Of a stretch of 64,000 nucleotides of DNA, positions 8,253 through 20,355 are shown piece by piece. Positions within the stretch are counted from its first letter, which is position 1, and every line of letters begins with the position of its first letter. Both the position numbers and the translations under genes were made by a program. The notes below the pieces were generated by a model, which worked only from the letters and a program-made list of their open reading frames with translations, had not been told where the DNA came from and ran no database searches. Source of the DNA: Nitratidesulfovibrio sp. (GTDB taxonomy: Bacteria > Desulfobacterota > Desulfovibrionia > Desulfovibrionales > Desulfovibrionaceae); NCBI RefSeq assembly GCF_040373385.1, contig NZ_JBDXXH010000002.1, positions 124,001 to 188,000 on the forward strand. The letters run 5' to 3'.

Positions 8253-10004
8253 ATGAAACTTTCCGTCAAGCTTTCAAGCGCGTTTGGCATCGTCATCCTG
8301 CTGGTTGTCGTGATGGGGGGATACGGCAACATCATGTTCGGTCAGGTGCTGCGTGACATGGTGGACATCACGAGCAACTGGATGCCCAGCGTCAAGGAAC
8401 TGGGGAATATTCGCGCATTGTTCAACGAAATCAGGCGGGCAGAGCTGCTGCACATCGCCACCGATGATGCGGGCCAGATGGCCGAGGTAGAAAAGCTGCT
8501 TAACAAATCCAGGACTGACTTCTACGAAAGTCTCGCCCGCTACGAGAAGCTGATTTCTTCTCCGGAAGAAAAGGCGCTGTACGCGAAGTTCACGCCCACG
8601 GTGGGTGAATACCGCGATCTGCTCGCCCGCAGTTTGGCCCTGTCGCGAGAACAGAAGAAAGGTGATGCCAGGGAGATAACGGTGGTCAAGAGCCGCCCCG
8701 TGTTCAACGAGGCCATGGCCTCGCTGATGGCGCTGGTTGCATACAACGACCAAGGCTCCCAGGTGTCGGGGAACAGCGCGGAACGCGAGGCGGGGCACGC
8801 CCGCTCGGTGAACCTTGCATTGATGGCAATTTCCCTGCTGCTTGGAATCGGGTGCGCCGCGTACATCATTCGTTCCACACTGTCGCAACTCGGTGAGGAC
8901 CCGGGCTATCTGTATGCCCTGTCCAACGAGATAGCCGCCGGAAATCTCGGGGTCACCTTTCGGCCGAGCAAGTACACCGGGGTGTACGTGGCCATGCAGC
9001 ATATGGTCGATACCTTGAAGGCCAAGATCGCCGAGGCCGAAGACAAGAGCGCCATGGCCGCGCGCAAGGAACAGGAGGCCCTGGTGGCCATGCATGAGGC
9101 AGACGAGGCTCGCAAGCAGGCAGAGCGCGCCAAGGCCGAAGGCATGATGCAGGCCGCACGCCAGCTTGAAGGGGTGGTGGAAATCATTTCATCGGCGTCG
9201 GAGGAGCTTTCCGCGCAGATCGAGCAGTCCAGCCGCGGGGCTGAACAGCAAGCCCAGCGCGTGGGTGAGACGGCTACCGCCATGGAGGAAATGAACGCCA
9301 CGGTGCTTGAAGTGGCCCGCAACGCCACCCAAGCCGCCGAAACGTCGGAGAAGGCGCGCCAGGAAGCCCAGGATGGTGCCGGGGTGGTGAACAGCGTGGT
9401 CAAGGGCATTGGCGAGGTGCGTCAGCAATCGATGGCACTGAAGGACGACATGGCGGCGTTGGGCCGACAGGCGGAAGGCATCGGCCAGGTGATGGGCGTG
9501 ATTTCCGACATCGCCGACCAGACCAACCTGCTGGCGCTGAACGCCGCCATTGAAGCGGCACGCGCTGGCGAGGCCGGACGGGGATTTGCCGTGGTGGCCG
9601 ACGAGGTGCGCAAACTGGCGGAAAAGACCATGACCGCCACCAAGGAGGTGGGCGAGGCCATTAACGGCATCCAGGGCGGGACGCGCAAGAACATGGACAA
9701 CGTGGACCGGTCCGCCCGCACCATCGAGGAAGCCACCACCCTTGCGGAGCGTTCCGGCGCGGCACTGCACCGCATCGTGCAACTCGTGCAGCAGGCATCG
9801 GACCAGGTACGGTCCATCGCCACGGCCTCGGAGCAACAGTCCGCCGCCAGCGAGGAGATCAGCCGTTCCGTCGAGCACGTGGCCACCATTTCCTCGGAAA
9901 CGTCGCAGGCCATGGGGCAGGCCTCGCAGGCCATGTCCGAGCTTGCCCGGCAGTCACAGGTATTGCAGACGCTTATCGCGGACATGAAATCAGACGGCAA
10001 CTAA
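8253..10004 (+). CDS. Methyl-accepting chemotaxis protein
   Basis: A 583-residue inner-membrane chemoreceptor. A first transmembrane segment (about 9-30) and a second (about 190-212, [18 protein letters not shown]) bracket a periplasmic four-helix-bundle sensor of about 155 residues. After a short HAMP-like stretch comes a long coiled coil with the highly conserved hairpin tip (about 423-455, [19 protein letters not shown] then [18 protein letters not shown]), which binds CheA/CheW. It has no C-terminal CheR-tethering pentapeptide. The gene lies between nifB and a remnant of a second nifB together with a solute-binding protein gene, so it may have arrived with an insertion. The ligand is unknown. 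Confidence 0.92.
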   Translation: MKLSVKLSSAFGIVILLVVVMGGYGNIMFGQVLRDMVDITSNWMPSVKELGNIRALFNEIRRAELLHIATDDAGQMAEVEKLLNKSRTDFYESLARYEKLISSPEEKALYAKFTPTVGEYRDLLARSLALSREQKKGDAREITVVKSRPVFNEAMASLMALVAYNDQGSQVSGNSAEREAGHARSVNLALMAISLLLGIGCAAYIIRSTLSQLGEDPGYLYALSNEIAAGNLGVTFRPSKYTGVYVAMQHMVDTLKAKIAEAEDKSAMAARKEQEALVAMHEADEARKQAERAKAEGMMQAARQLEGVVEIISSASEELSAQIEQSSRGAEQQAQRVGETATAMEEMNATVLEVARNATQAAETSEKARQEAQDGAGVVNSVVKGIGEVRQQSMALKDDMAALGRQAEGIGQVMGVISDIADQTNLLALNAAIEAARAGEAGRGFAVVADEVRKLAEKTMTATKEVGEAINGIQGGTRKNMDNVDRSARTIEEATTLAERSGAALHRIVQLVQQASDQVRSIATASEQQSAASEEISRSVEHVATISSETSQAMGQASQAMSELARQSQVLQTLIADMKSDGN

Positions 10005-10047
10005 CCCCCCATGGTTGCCGTGGCCGCGCCGGAGTGCGCGGCGGCAT

Positions 10048-10077
10048 GGCGGGCCGGAGCAGCCGCTCCGGCCCGCC
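10048..10077 (+). terminator. Hairpin between chemoreceptor and solute-binding protein genes
   Basis: A perfect 12-bp stem GGCGGGCCGGAG / CTCCGGCCCGCC with a 6-nt loop, 43 bp after the chemoreceptor stop. No T-run follows, so it may be an inefficient terminator or an mRNA end-stabilising hairpin. Confidence 0.4.
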
Positions 10078-10154
10078 TGCCCATGACGACAGGGCAGCGG
10101 AACATGTACGCCAACGGGGGCGTGAAAGCGGTTGGGACAGGGAAGGGGGACCGC

Positions 10155-10988
10155 ATGTACCGGAAACCGGTCCACCGGGCAGGGAACTTGCCAGTGACGC
10201 GCGGACGTGCCGGAAGCCGCCGCATGGGCCTGGGGGCATGCGTGCTGCGGGTGGCCTGGGTGGCCATGATCGCCGTCGTGCTGTTTGGTGGCCTTGCGCA
10301 TGCCGGGGACCGTGCGTCTTCCGACCGGCAAGACCAACTGGAGCTTGTGGGGCCCTGGCCTGCCTCGGACGACGAGGTGCAGCGACTGCTGCGGGTGTAC
10401 ACCGAGGTGTTCCGGCGGCTGGGGCTGGGGGTCCGCTACCGCGAGGTGCCCGCCCGGCGAGCCAGCGACCTTGCGGAGCGTGGGCTTGCCGATGGCGAGC
10501 TCAGTCGCGTGTACGAGTACGGCAACCACTTTCGCAATCTCGTGCGCGTCGAGGAACCCCATCATGAAAAGGTTCTGCGGGCGTACTGCCTGCACGGGCC
10601 TGTGCTGGACGGGTGGGAGAGCCTGAAGGATGTTTCCGCGCGGGTGGAATGTCCGCGCGGCGTGGTGGCATGCCTGGATAACGTGCGACGGTACGTGCCC
10701 GCTGAACGGATTTATGAAAACGATACGCTGGAGCAAGGGCTGCAACGCCTGCTGCGAGGGCGGGTGGATGTCTACATCGACGTGAGCGAGCGGGTTGAGG
10801 CGTTCTTGCAGTCCCGTGTCGCCACGGGCCATGCGGATTATGCGGAGATACATTCTGTTGGCGACATGGAAGTGGTCAAGGGGTATCTTTGGCTGCACAA
10901 GCGGCATGCCGGGCTGGCATGGCACGTGGCGGAAACACTGCGGGAAATGAAACGCAGCGGTGAATTCCAACAGTTATACGGGGAATGA
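10155..10988 (+). CDS. Periplasmic solute-binding protein (SBP_bac_3 type)
   Basis: A 277-residue exported protein. The start at 10155 is chosen because a purine-rich GGAAGGGGGA lies just upstream; residues 24-50 form a signal peptide ending AHA, with predicted cleavage after Ala50. The mature part has the fold signature of amino-acid-type binding proteins without permease partners: residues after 60 (DEVQRLLRVYTEVFRRLGL), a central lobe switch (CPRGVVACLDNVRRYV), a second lobe with DVYIDVSERVEAFL, and a C-terminal AETLREMKRSGEFQQLYGE, typical of these proteins. No permease or ATPase is next to it; the neighbouring chemoreceptor could be a partner in sensing, which is inference. It is related in architecture to the gene at 33444-34343. 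Confidence 0.75.
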   Translation: MYRKPVHRAGNLPVTRGRAGSRRMGLGACVLRVAWVAMIAVVLFGGLAHAGDRASSDRQDQLELVGPWPASDDEVQRLLRVYTEVFRRLGLGVRYREVPARRASDLAERGLADGELSRVYEYGNHFRNLVRVEEPHHEKVLRAYCLHGPVLDGWESLKDVSARVECPRGVVACLDNVRRYVPAERIYENDTLEQGLQRLLRGRVDVYIDVSERVEAFLQSRVATGHADYAEIHSVGDMEVVKGYLWLHKRHAGLAWHVAETLREMKRSGEFQQLYGE

Positions 10989-11110
10989 GGCGCGCGCCGT
11001 GCGGGTGAAGGCACTGAGCGACGTGCCCCGCGCGGTGCTGACCTCGCACGGGGTCAACACCGTGGCCTGCTCTGGCATGGTGCTGGACATGCTGCGCGCC
11101 GTCTATGGTG
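10989..11110 (+). pseudogene. Remnant of a second nifB/nifX 3' end
   Basis: From immediately after the solute-binding protein stop codon, the reading frame encodes about 39 residues that align without gaps to the end of the NifX-like domain of NifB (10990-11108 against about 7576-7694): 29 of the last 33 residues agree, including DVPRA-LTSHGVN-VACSGMVLDMLRAVYG. At base level about one position in six differs, mostly at third codon positions. There is no start codon or upstream domain, and the frame continues through a terminator hairpin to 11298, so this is not a functional gene. It looks like the end of a diverged second nifB or nifX, truncated by the insertion or deletion that placed the upstream genes here. 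Confidence 0.75.
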
Positions 11111-11230
11111 AGGATGGATCCAGTCTGGACGGCCTGCCCGTGAAGTCCACGGGGTGCCAGTGCGGCACAGATGCGGGGTGCCAGTCTGTGTCGCGATGCG
11201 TGCGGTCAGCATGCGGCTTGGATATTGAAA

Positions 11231-11262
11231 GCCGCCTCCGGATGGTTCCGAGGGCGGCTTTT
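11231..11262 (+). terminator. Terminator downstream of the nifB remnant
   Basis: GCCGCCTCCGGA / TCCGAGGGCGGC with a 4-nt loop (one mismatch, one wobble), then TTTTGC. It is a relic terminator in the same relative position as the one behind intact nifB. Confidence 0.7.
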
Positions 11263-11321
11263 GCAATACGCCGGGATGGGGGAATGTGCGTGCGGTGAGC
11301 GGGGTGCGGCTGGGGGGGGTG

Positions 11322-11729
11322 TTAATACCGTCGATACCGCACGGCATAACGGTATGACACTCCGTCAAAATCTTGGTCTGTGTGAAAATCCTTTTGAATG
11401 CGCACAGACCCGTCTGTGTCGGGCCGTGCAAGCATGTGGAAGGAATGTACAACGTTTTGACCTTTTACGCAGTAGAATACAAACGTGAGTTCAGAGTATG
11501 AAACTGGTTTTAGGAGTTCCGTAGGCCTGGCAACTCCAGATATGGTATAGTCTCCAATTATCTCTCCTCTGCGGAGTGTAAAGTCTGTGTTGTAATGCGG
11601 AGCTGGAGAAGACCATTGCATGGGGAAGTTGGAAATTTCTGTGATATGCTCTTGCTTGATAATTGTTTCATTCATGCTGGCGCACCCAGAGATCATGAAG
11701 AATAAGATAATGGCGATTGCTTTTTTCAT
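11322..11729 (-). CDS. Small predicted lipoprotein, unknown function
   Basis: A 135-residue protein with a type II signal peptide: MKKAIAIILFFMISGC, lipobox ISGC with lipidation at Cys16, then ASMNE. The Ser at +2 predicts outer-membrane sorting by general rules. The mature part is mainly beta-type (FTLRRGEIIGDYTISGVARP, YSELTFVFYCVKGQNVVHSFHML) and matches nothing I recognise. Base composition is markedly lower in GC than the neighbours, as in the next gene, so the pair is probably a recent acquisition. The gap between them is 66 bp on the same strand, so they could share a transcript. Confidence 0.65.
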   Translation of the reverse strand: MKKAIAIILFFMISGCASMNETIIKQEHITEISNFPMQWSSPAPHYNTDFTLRRGEIIGDYTISGVARPTELLKPVSYSELTFVFYCVKGQNVVHSFHMLARPDTDGSVRIQKDFHTDQDFDGVSYRYAVRYRRY

Positions 11730-11795
11730 AGTGACAACTCCTGTAAGTTTTCAGGGAGACGGCAGAAAGCGCAGAAATCAAGATCATTCATAATT

Positions 11796-12185
11796 TCAAG
11801 ATTTCTCATGGAAGACGTGCCAATCAATGTTTCCGTCGATAGGGGTGACATTTGTCTTAAATGCAATGTATCCACGTAGCTCTTTTACTTCCGTTGAAAG
11901 CCGAAAAATAAGACCGTTCATTTCCTCCATGCGTTCTCGGTCTTCGTGCCGATCCCTGACGAGTTCAGCGAGTTCTCCGAATGGGAACCACACAAGCAAC
12001 CAGAACGCGGGTAAGCCGATAAGAAAAAACAGAGCATTACCGACCTGTTTTCCCGTGGGGGCTCCAGCCAGCATAAGATACGCGATGGCGATGGCCAAGA
12101 TGGCGCATAATACGAGAACGACATTGCATATTCTTTTCAACGTCCTCTTCACAACATCCCATAGCGATAGCATGTCTTTCCGCAT
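11796..12185 (-). CDS. Small two-helix membrane protein with cytoplasmic coiled coil
   Basis: A 129-residue protein with two hydrophobic helices (about 18-40, VVLVLCAILAIAIAYLMLAG, and 50-70, ALFFLIGLPAFWLLVWF), then a charged amphipathic segment (LAELVRDRHEDRERMEEMNGLIFRLSTEVKELRGYI) likely to form a coiled coil. I do not recognise the family. GGAGGT is present just before the start on the minus strand. It is AT-richer than the nitrogenase genes on both sides and lies upstream of the lipoprotein gene on the same strand. The 202 bp further up to 12387 hold no feature I can name. Confidence 0.6.
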   Translation of the reverse strand: MRKDMLSLWDVVKRTLKRICNVVLVLCAILAIAIAYLMLAGAPTGKQVGNALFFLIGLPAFWLLVWFPFGELAELVRDRHEDRERMEEMNGLIFRLSTEVKELRGYIAFKTNVTPIDGNIDWHVFHEKS

Positions 12186-12387
12186 ACCGACCTCCGTTTT
12201 GAAATCGATACCTCACGGAACGACTTTTCATCAATACATTAGCGCAGGAGGGGCACCGTCGACAGTAGGCAAGCAGCATGGCAGACCCTTTCGGATATTA
12301 CCCCCACGACATGCAGCAGTGAACGGCGTGTTCTCTTCAGCGAGGGTGAGTCTGTCGCGGATGCGAGGAATACGCGCATCAGGAATG

Positions 12388-13113
12388 CTACCCGTCCCCC
12401 CCACCGCAGGTGTCGCACGAAACATCCGCCAGCAGCCCCCGGTCGAAGCGGGGATAACGGGGCGCCGGGTACGACGCCGGGCGGCAGGGCATGGCGCGCA
12501 GCCGGGCTAGATAGGCGGCTGGCAGGCTGCCTTCCTCGGCCCCGCGCGCGATGAAGTCGAGATATTCGCGGCTGGGTGGCACTGCTTTGCCCAGCACGTC
12601 CTTCTTGTACAGCAGCACATGGTGGAGGCAGCCTTCGGCATCGGTCACCGTGGCCGGGTAGTGGAAGTAGCTGCCCGCGCCGTCCAGCCGGGCGTCCTGC
12701 CAGGCATCCAGCCGTCCCAGATCGGTGAAGGTCAGTTCCAGCACCACGCCCCACACCTCTTCACCTTGCGCGGCGGCTACCGTTTCCAGCCCGCCGTCCC
12801 AGATGCGGGTGTGCCCGTGGAAGGACAGCCGGTGGTCGGACAGCCGGGCCACCGCCACCACGCGGGGCAGGGTGGAGCAACGGGCGCGCAACTGCGCCGG
12901 GTTCATGTTGGAACCGTAGGCAAACAGGTAGGCCCGATCCGGCCTGCCGTAGCTCATGACCGCCTGCGTTGTCTCGATAAACTGAGCCGTCTGAACCGGC
13001 AGGCTGGGGGCGTGCCCGGACGTATCGCCATCGCCACCGCGTGCGGGCGACGATGCTGCGGCGCGTGCGGCGTGGCAGGGCGTGCCGCCTGAAAACTTCG
13101 TGGTGCCACTCAT
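12388..13113 (-). CDS. Gamma-glutamylcyclotransferase-like (GGCT/AIG2 fold) protein
   Basis: A 241-residue protein of the GGCT/AIG2-like superfamily, whose members release 5-oxoproline from gamma-glutamyl compounds. The substrate-loop motif YGSNM is at 66-70 and a VWGVVLELT strand follows, but the helix that normally carries the catalytic Glu (LDxxEG) reads LDAWQDA, so the usual acid may be missing or replaced by Asp. Residues 1-50 are a low-complexity extension and the C-terminus ends CDTCGGGDG. The start at 13113 has GGGAGG 6 nt upstream. It follows anfK on the same strand, but a terminator at 13140-13195 separates them, so it is at most partly co-transcribed. It is not AnfO, the usual gene behind anfK. 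Confidence 0.75.
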   Translation of the reverse strand: MSGTTKFSGGTPCHAARAAASSPARGGDGDTSGHAPSLPVQTAQFIETTQAVMSYGRPDRAYLFAYGSNMNPAQLRARCSTLPRVVAVARLSDHRLSFHGHTRIWDGGLETVAAAQGEEVWGVVLELTFTDLGRLDAWQDARLDGAGSYFHYPATVTDAEGCLHHVLLYKKDVLGKAVPPSREYLDFIARGAEEGSLPAAYLARLRAMPCRPASYPAPRYPRFDRGLLADVSCDTCGGGDG

Positions 13114-13139
13114 GGTGCCTCCCGTGGGTTGCCGATGGT

Positions 13140-13195
13140 AAAAACGGCGGAACCGCCGCGCCCCCGCGTAATGTCCGGGTGCGGCGGCGGTTCCG
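13140..13195 (-). terminator. Terminator of the anf operon
   Basis: Read on minus, CGGAACCGCCGC and GCGGCGGTTCCG pair perfectly over 12 bp around a 24-nt loop, followed by CCGTTTTTACC. It lies 22 bp after the anfK stop. Confidence 0.7.
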
Positions 13196-13217
13196 TGGAC
13201 GAGCCGTGTGGGCGGCA

Positions 13218-14606
13218 TCACCACATGTTGAGCACCCATTCCTTGTTCTTCTTGTATTCCATGTCCGTGAACAGGGTGTTGGCCATCTGCTCGGCCAGCC
13301 AGGTGGCCCCGGCATAGCCCACCACGGGGTGGCGGTGCATGCCCGCCCGGTCGTAGGTGGGAAAGCCCACGCGGAACATGGGGATGTTGTAGTCGATGGA
13401 GATGAAGCGGCCCTTGGAGTGGCCCAGGATCAGGTCCAGTTCCAGCCCCTTGTTCTTGATGCGGTCTTCCAGTTCCCAGAAGTCCGCGTTGGTCACGATC
13501 TCCATGTCGTGATCCACGTTCTCCTGCAGGGCCTTGACGCGCGGGTCGGTCTTGTAGTTGGGGTTGTCGTCGCCCAGAAGCAGCAGGGTGGGCTTCATTT
13601 CCAGGTCCAGACAGAACTCGGCCAGGCCGATGACCAGATCCGGGTTGCCGTAGATGGCCACGCGCTTGTCGGCAAAGAACATGTGCGTCAGGTCGGTGAT
13701 GGCGTCCAGCGCAATGCCGCGCTCGCGCACCAGCGATTCCGGAATGGGCTTGCCGGTCAGCGTCTTCAGGTTCTTCAGGAAGGTATCGGTGTTGCGGATG
13801 CCGATGGGCGTTGGCCCGATGATGGTCGGGATGTCGAATTCCTGTTGCAGGTACTTGGCCGCCCTGCCGCCCTCATAGGGGTTGAGGGCGATGGTGCCCA
13901 TGGCGTTGGCCGTGCCCCGCAGGTCGTCCATGGTGGTGGTGCCGTGGGCCACGTGGTTGCCGTGGGGCATCAGCGGCGCATCGAAGCTTTCGATCTCGAA
14001 CAGCACCGTGGCGTCGATGCCCATGGCAGAGACCAGGTGCTTCAGCTCGGTCACGTCGCCGGGGTTCACCCAGCCGGTAAGCAGGTTCAGCTTGCCGTTG
14101 GGTTCGGTCCTGGTGGCGAAGTGGCTGACGAAGTCCTTCACCGCCACGTCGTAGCCGCTGACCATGCTGCCCACAAAGCTGGGGGTGTGGATGGGGATAA
14201 GGTGTACCTCGCGGCCGGGGTACTTTTCCTTCAGCAGCCCGGCGTTCAGCTTGGTGACCACGCCGTCGATGTCGTCGCCGATGACTTCGGTGGAGCAGGT
14301 GGAGATGATGGGCACCACCTTCACGTCGGGGTAGCGCATCAGCAGCACGTCCACGGCCTCTTCGACACGGCCGCACGCACCGAACACCGCGCCGTCCTCG
14401 TGCACCGAAGAAGAGGCGATTTCGAAGCTCTCCTTGAAGTGTTGCGAGAAGACCAGCCGCACGAACATCACGCAGCCCTGGCCGCCATGCACGATGCCGA
14501 TGCATTCCTTGATGCCGATGCTGGCGAACTGCGCCCCCGCCGGCTGGCAGGTGAAGATGGGGTTGATGCACCCCGGCCGTTCTTTTTCCTTTATTTCGCA
14601 GGCCAT
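13218..14606 (-). CDS. anfK: Iron-only nitrogenase FeFe protein beta subunit
   Basis: A 462-residue subunit which with AnfD and AnfG makes the FeFe protein that reduces N2 using electrons from AnfH. P-cluster ligands equivalent to NifK Cys70/95/153 are Cys20 (PIFTCQP), Cys45 (GGQGCVMFV) and Cys104 (STCSTEVIGDD). The N-terminus lacks the long extension of Mo-type NifK, as in VnfK/AnfK. Stretches such as SSSVHEDGAVFGACGRVEEA and the C-terminus MANTLFTDMEYKKNKEWVLN are, from memory, nearly identical to Rhodobacter and Azotobacter AnfK. AGAGGAAG precedes the ATG. It is the last structural gene of the operon; the gap to anfG holds a 147-bp palindromic repeat. Confidence 0.95.
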   Translation of the reverse strand: MACEIKEKERPGCINPIFTCQPAGAQFASIGIKECIGIVHGGQGCVMFVRLVFSQHFKESFEIASSSVHEDGAVFGACGRVEEAVDVLLMRYPDVKVVPIISTCSTEVIGDDIDGVVTKLNAGLLKEKYPGREVHLIPIHTPSFVGSMVSGYDVAVKDFVSHFATRTEPNGKLNLLTGWVNPGDVTELKHLVSAMGIDATVLFEIESFDAPLMPHGNHVAHGTTTMDDLRGTANAMGTIALNPYEGGRAAKYLQQEFDIPTIIGPTPIGIRNTDTFLKNLKTLTGKPIPESLVRERGIALDAITDLTHMFFADKRVAIYGNPDLVIGLAEFCLDLEMKPTLLLLGDDNPNYKTDPRVKALQENVDHDMEIVTNADFWELEDRIKNKGLELDLILGHSKGRFISIDYNIPMFRVGFPTYDRAGMHRHPVVGYAGATWLAEQMANTLFTDMEYKKNKEWVLNMW

Positions 14607-14695
14607 GGCGGTCTTCCTCTTGGGACTGAGTAGTGGGGGTTGCGCCCCGTGGCGGGCGGCGCTGGCGCCGCCGGAGTGCATTCAGCCGGTCTTCC

Positions 14696-14842
14696 AGGGC
14701 TGGATTCCGAATGAGGGTTTTCGTTCGTTGGCAAGGAAAACGAGCCTGCCATGAGGGAGTATACTCTTCTCGTATTCGACCGACATGGCAGGCGAAGTTT
14801 GACGACGCCAACGGGCGAAAAGACCATTCAGAATCCAGCCCT
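14696..14842 (-). repeat. Palindromic interspersed element, copy 1 (anfG/anfK gap)
   Basis: The ends are a perfect 12-bp inverted repeat (AGGGCTGGATTC at 14696-14707, GAATCCAGCCCT at 14831-14842). Complementarity continues inward imperfectly (GTTGGC, GAATG, TTTTCG blocks) to an inner CCTGCCATG / CATGGCAGG pair, so the whole element can fold into one long hairpin. It begins at the anfG stop codon and carries no gene. A second copy in the same orientation relative to its upstream gene is at 41360-41488, with a conserved core but different outer arms. Confidence 0.85.
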
Positions 14843-15206
14843 AGTACTTCTGGTCGGTCAGTTCGAGGTTCAGCGAACCCGTAACGGTCAGGAATTCGAT
14901 ACGTTCGTGCAGCCCCTGCATGAGCGCGGCGATCTCGTCCTTGCTCATGTCCGCCAGCCACGCGTAGCGGGCGCGGAAGGCGTCGGCCAGGCACACGGCG
15001 TCCACCCAGTAGCAGCGGGCATCCGGGGTGGAAATGTCCACCGGCTCGTCGCACAGAAGCTGCCTTGTCCTGGTCAGGATGCCCTCGTTCTGGCGGGTGC
15101 GGTCCCAGGCGCGGGAGTGGAACTGCCACAGGCACTTCTTCATGATGTAGTCGACAAACTGCTCGATGCGGTCCTTCATCACGTCATCCTTCATTGCGTC
15201 GCCCAT
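14841..15206 (-). CDS. anfG: Iron-only nitrogenase FeFe protein delta subunit
   Basis: A 121-residue small subunit found only in V- and Fe-nitrogenases; it binds the catalytic subunit and is needed for activity. The core [20 protein letters not shown] followed by [15 protein letters not shown] is, from memory, the conserved AnfG/VnfG signature. The start at 15206 is preferred over 15236 because GGAGA lies 9 nt upstream and because the longer frame would overlap the end of anfD. It lies 26 bp behind anfD and its stop codon touches the palindromic element at 14696-14842. Its presence is independent proof that this is an alternative rather than a molybdenum nitrogenase. Confidence 0.95.
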   Translation of the reverse strand: MGDAMKDDVMKDRIEQFVDYIMKKCLWQFHSRAWDRTRQNEGILTRTRQLLCDEPVDISTPDARCYWVDAVCLADAFRARYAWLADMSKDEIAALMQGLHERIEFLTVTGSLNLELTDQKY

Positions 15207-15232
15207 GGTGGTGGTCTCCGTGTCGCACCGCG

Positions 15233-17265
<2,033 letters not shown>

Positions 17266-17273
17266 GACGCCAC

Positions 17274-17597
17274 CTACAGGCCCTTCACGCCGGTGCGCAC
17301 CGTAAGCGCGTCCTCGACGGGCGAGACGAACACCTTGCCGTCGCCGAAATTGCCCGTGTACGCCTTGCACTTGATGAGCGTGAGTATTTCCTCGACGCTG
17401 GCTTCTTCCACCACCATGACCAGCATGGTGCGGGGCAGTTCGTCGTAGTGCATGCTGCCCACGGTGATGCCCTTCTGCTTGCCCCGCCCAAAGGCGTGGA
17501 TCATGGTCATGGAGGCGAAACCCGCCTCGGCGAGGCCGTCGGCCACGGTGTCTGCGGCCTCTGGCCGCACGATCGCCTTGATCATCTTGAGAGCCAT
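17274..17597 (-). CDS. nifI1: PII-like nitrogenase regulator NifI1
   Basis: A 107-residue GlnB-family protein and partner of NifI2. MIKAIVRPEAADTVADGLAE begins the PII fold; the T-loop (GRGKQKGITVGSMHYDELPRTML) is short, as in NifI1, and lacks the Tyr51 context uridylylated in GlnB. The C-terminal signature is GDGKVFVSPVEDALTVRTG. The start at 17597 has AAGGAG 8 nt upstream. It sits 64 bp behind anfH, so the operon order is anfH-nifI1-nifI2-anfD-anfG-anfK. This implies rapid ammonium switch-off by protein interaction rather than, or besides, ADP-ribosylation. Confidence 0.92.
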   Translation of the reverse strand: MALKMIKAIVRPEAADTVADGLAEAGFASMTMIHAFGRGKQKGITVGSMHYDELPRTMLVMVVEEASVEEILTLIKCKAYTGNFGDGKVFVSPVEDALTVRTGVKGL

Positions 17598-17661
17598 GGA
17601 ATCGCTCCTTGCGGTCTGTGTGGGGCGGGGTGCGCCGGTACGGATTGGAGGGGGCGGCGAT

Positions 17662-19239
<1,578 letters not shown>

Positions 19240-20355
19240 ATGTGTTCAAAGGCAATAACCACACGCCAGGCAAGGCGCACGGCACTTCGTCGCGAGCCCG
19301 AACCACCGATCGCCGTTGACCTCTTCTGCGGTTGCGGTGCGGTGACACAGGGCCTCAAGCAGGCCGGCTTTCGCGTGCTCTCGGCGCTCGATTGCGATCC
19401 TGTTGCCTGCGAGACCTATGCCACCAACCATCCAGACGTGCATCTCGTGCGCGACGATATCCGTGCCGTCGAACCCCTCTCGCTCCTGCCTCAGGGCAGC
19501 TTGCCTGCGGGGGGGGTCGACCTGCTTGTCGTGTGTGCCCCCTGTCAGCCTTTCAGCAGCCAGAATCGCCACCGGGTAGGTGATGAAAGGGCGGATCTCA
19601 TACTGCAGGCACCCCGCTTCGTTGCTGGGCTGCGCCCCCGTCTTGTCTTTTTCGAAAACGTGCCGGGGCTGGCCTCACCGGCCAACCACAGCCAGATCCG
19701 GCAACTCGAAGCAGCATTTTCGGCAGAGGGCTACACCCTCGGACTGCCGGTTCGGGTGGATGCGGCAGACTATGCAGTTCCGCAGCGCCGCATGCGCTGC
19801 ATCATGTTTGCAGCGGCACCGGGCGTGCCCCTGCCGCAACTGCCGCAGCCCATCACGCCGGAGGGTGCTCGCCGTACCGTACGGGATGCATTGGGCGATC
19901 TTCCCCCGCTTGCGTCGGGGCAGGCAACGGCTGACCCGCTCCACTTTGCCAGGAACCATCAGGAAATTGCCCTGCAACGCATGCGACACATCCCCAAGGA
20001 TGGCGGCAGTCGTTTTTCGCTGCCGCCCGAGCTCGAGCTTGCCTGTCACAAGGGCCATAAAGGGCATCCCGACGTGTACGGGCGAATGGGGTGGGGCAAC
20101 GTCGCCCCCACGCTCACGACGGGGTGTACCGACGTCACCAGGGGGCGCTTCATGCATCCGCGAGACGACAGGGCCATAACCCTGCGAGAAGCAGCCCGGC
20201 TGCAGTCATTTCCGGATGAGTACTCCTTTGTCGGCTGCCCGGCCGCCATCGCCCGGCAGATAGGCAATGCCGTGCCGGTGCAGCTTGCGCAGGTGGTGGC
20301 TTGTTCGGCAGCGCGAACGCTTTCCCTTCTCGACCAGAACCAACGGAGTGCATGA
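19240..20355 (+). CDS. DNA (cytosine-5)-methyltransferase
   Basis: A 371-residue C5-cytosine methyltransferase of the Dcm/M.HhaI class with the motifs in standard order: I DLFCGCGAVTQG (27-38), IV PCQPFS with catalytic Cys102, VI ENVPG (139-143), VIII QRRMRCI, a target-recognition region of about 110 residues, IX ITLREAARLQSFPDEY and X QIGNAVPVQLA. All catalytic motifs are intact. The start at 19240 is favoured over 19162, whose AAAGAGG lies too close to the ATG, though 19162 cannot be excluded. The stop overlaps the ATG of the GHKL ATPase gene as ATGA, and no restriction endonuclease is adjacent. The recognition sequence cannot be read from the protein. Confidence 0.92.
   Translation: MCSKAITTRQARRTALRREPEPPIAVDLFCGCGAVTQGLKQAGFRVLSALDCDPVACETYATNHPDVHLVRDDIRAVEPLSLLPQGSLPAGGVDLLVVCAPCQPFSSQNRHRVGDERADLILQAPRFVAGLRPRLVFFENVPGLASPANHSQIRQLEAAFSAEGYTLGLPVRVDAADYAVPQRRMRCIMFAAAPGVPLPQLPQPITPEGARRTVRDALGDLPPLASGQATADPLHFARNHQEIALQRMRHIPKDGGSRFSLPPELELACHKGHKGHPDVYGRMGWGNVAPTLTTGCTDVTRGRFMHPRDDRAITLREAARLQSFPDEYSFVGCPAAIARQIGNAVPVQLAQVVACSAARTLSLLDQNQRSA

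Noticed and set aside
10960..11298. A 112-residue frame taken as a gene
   Set aside because: It starts inside the binding-protein gene in another frame, runs through a terminator hairpin, and only its middle is homologous (to the end of NifB); annotated as a remnant.
12573..12588. TGGCAC...TTGC sigma54-like match on the plus strand
   Set aside because: Spacing is one base short and it lies inside the GGCT-like gene on the antisense strand.
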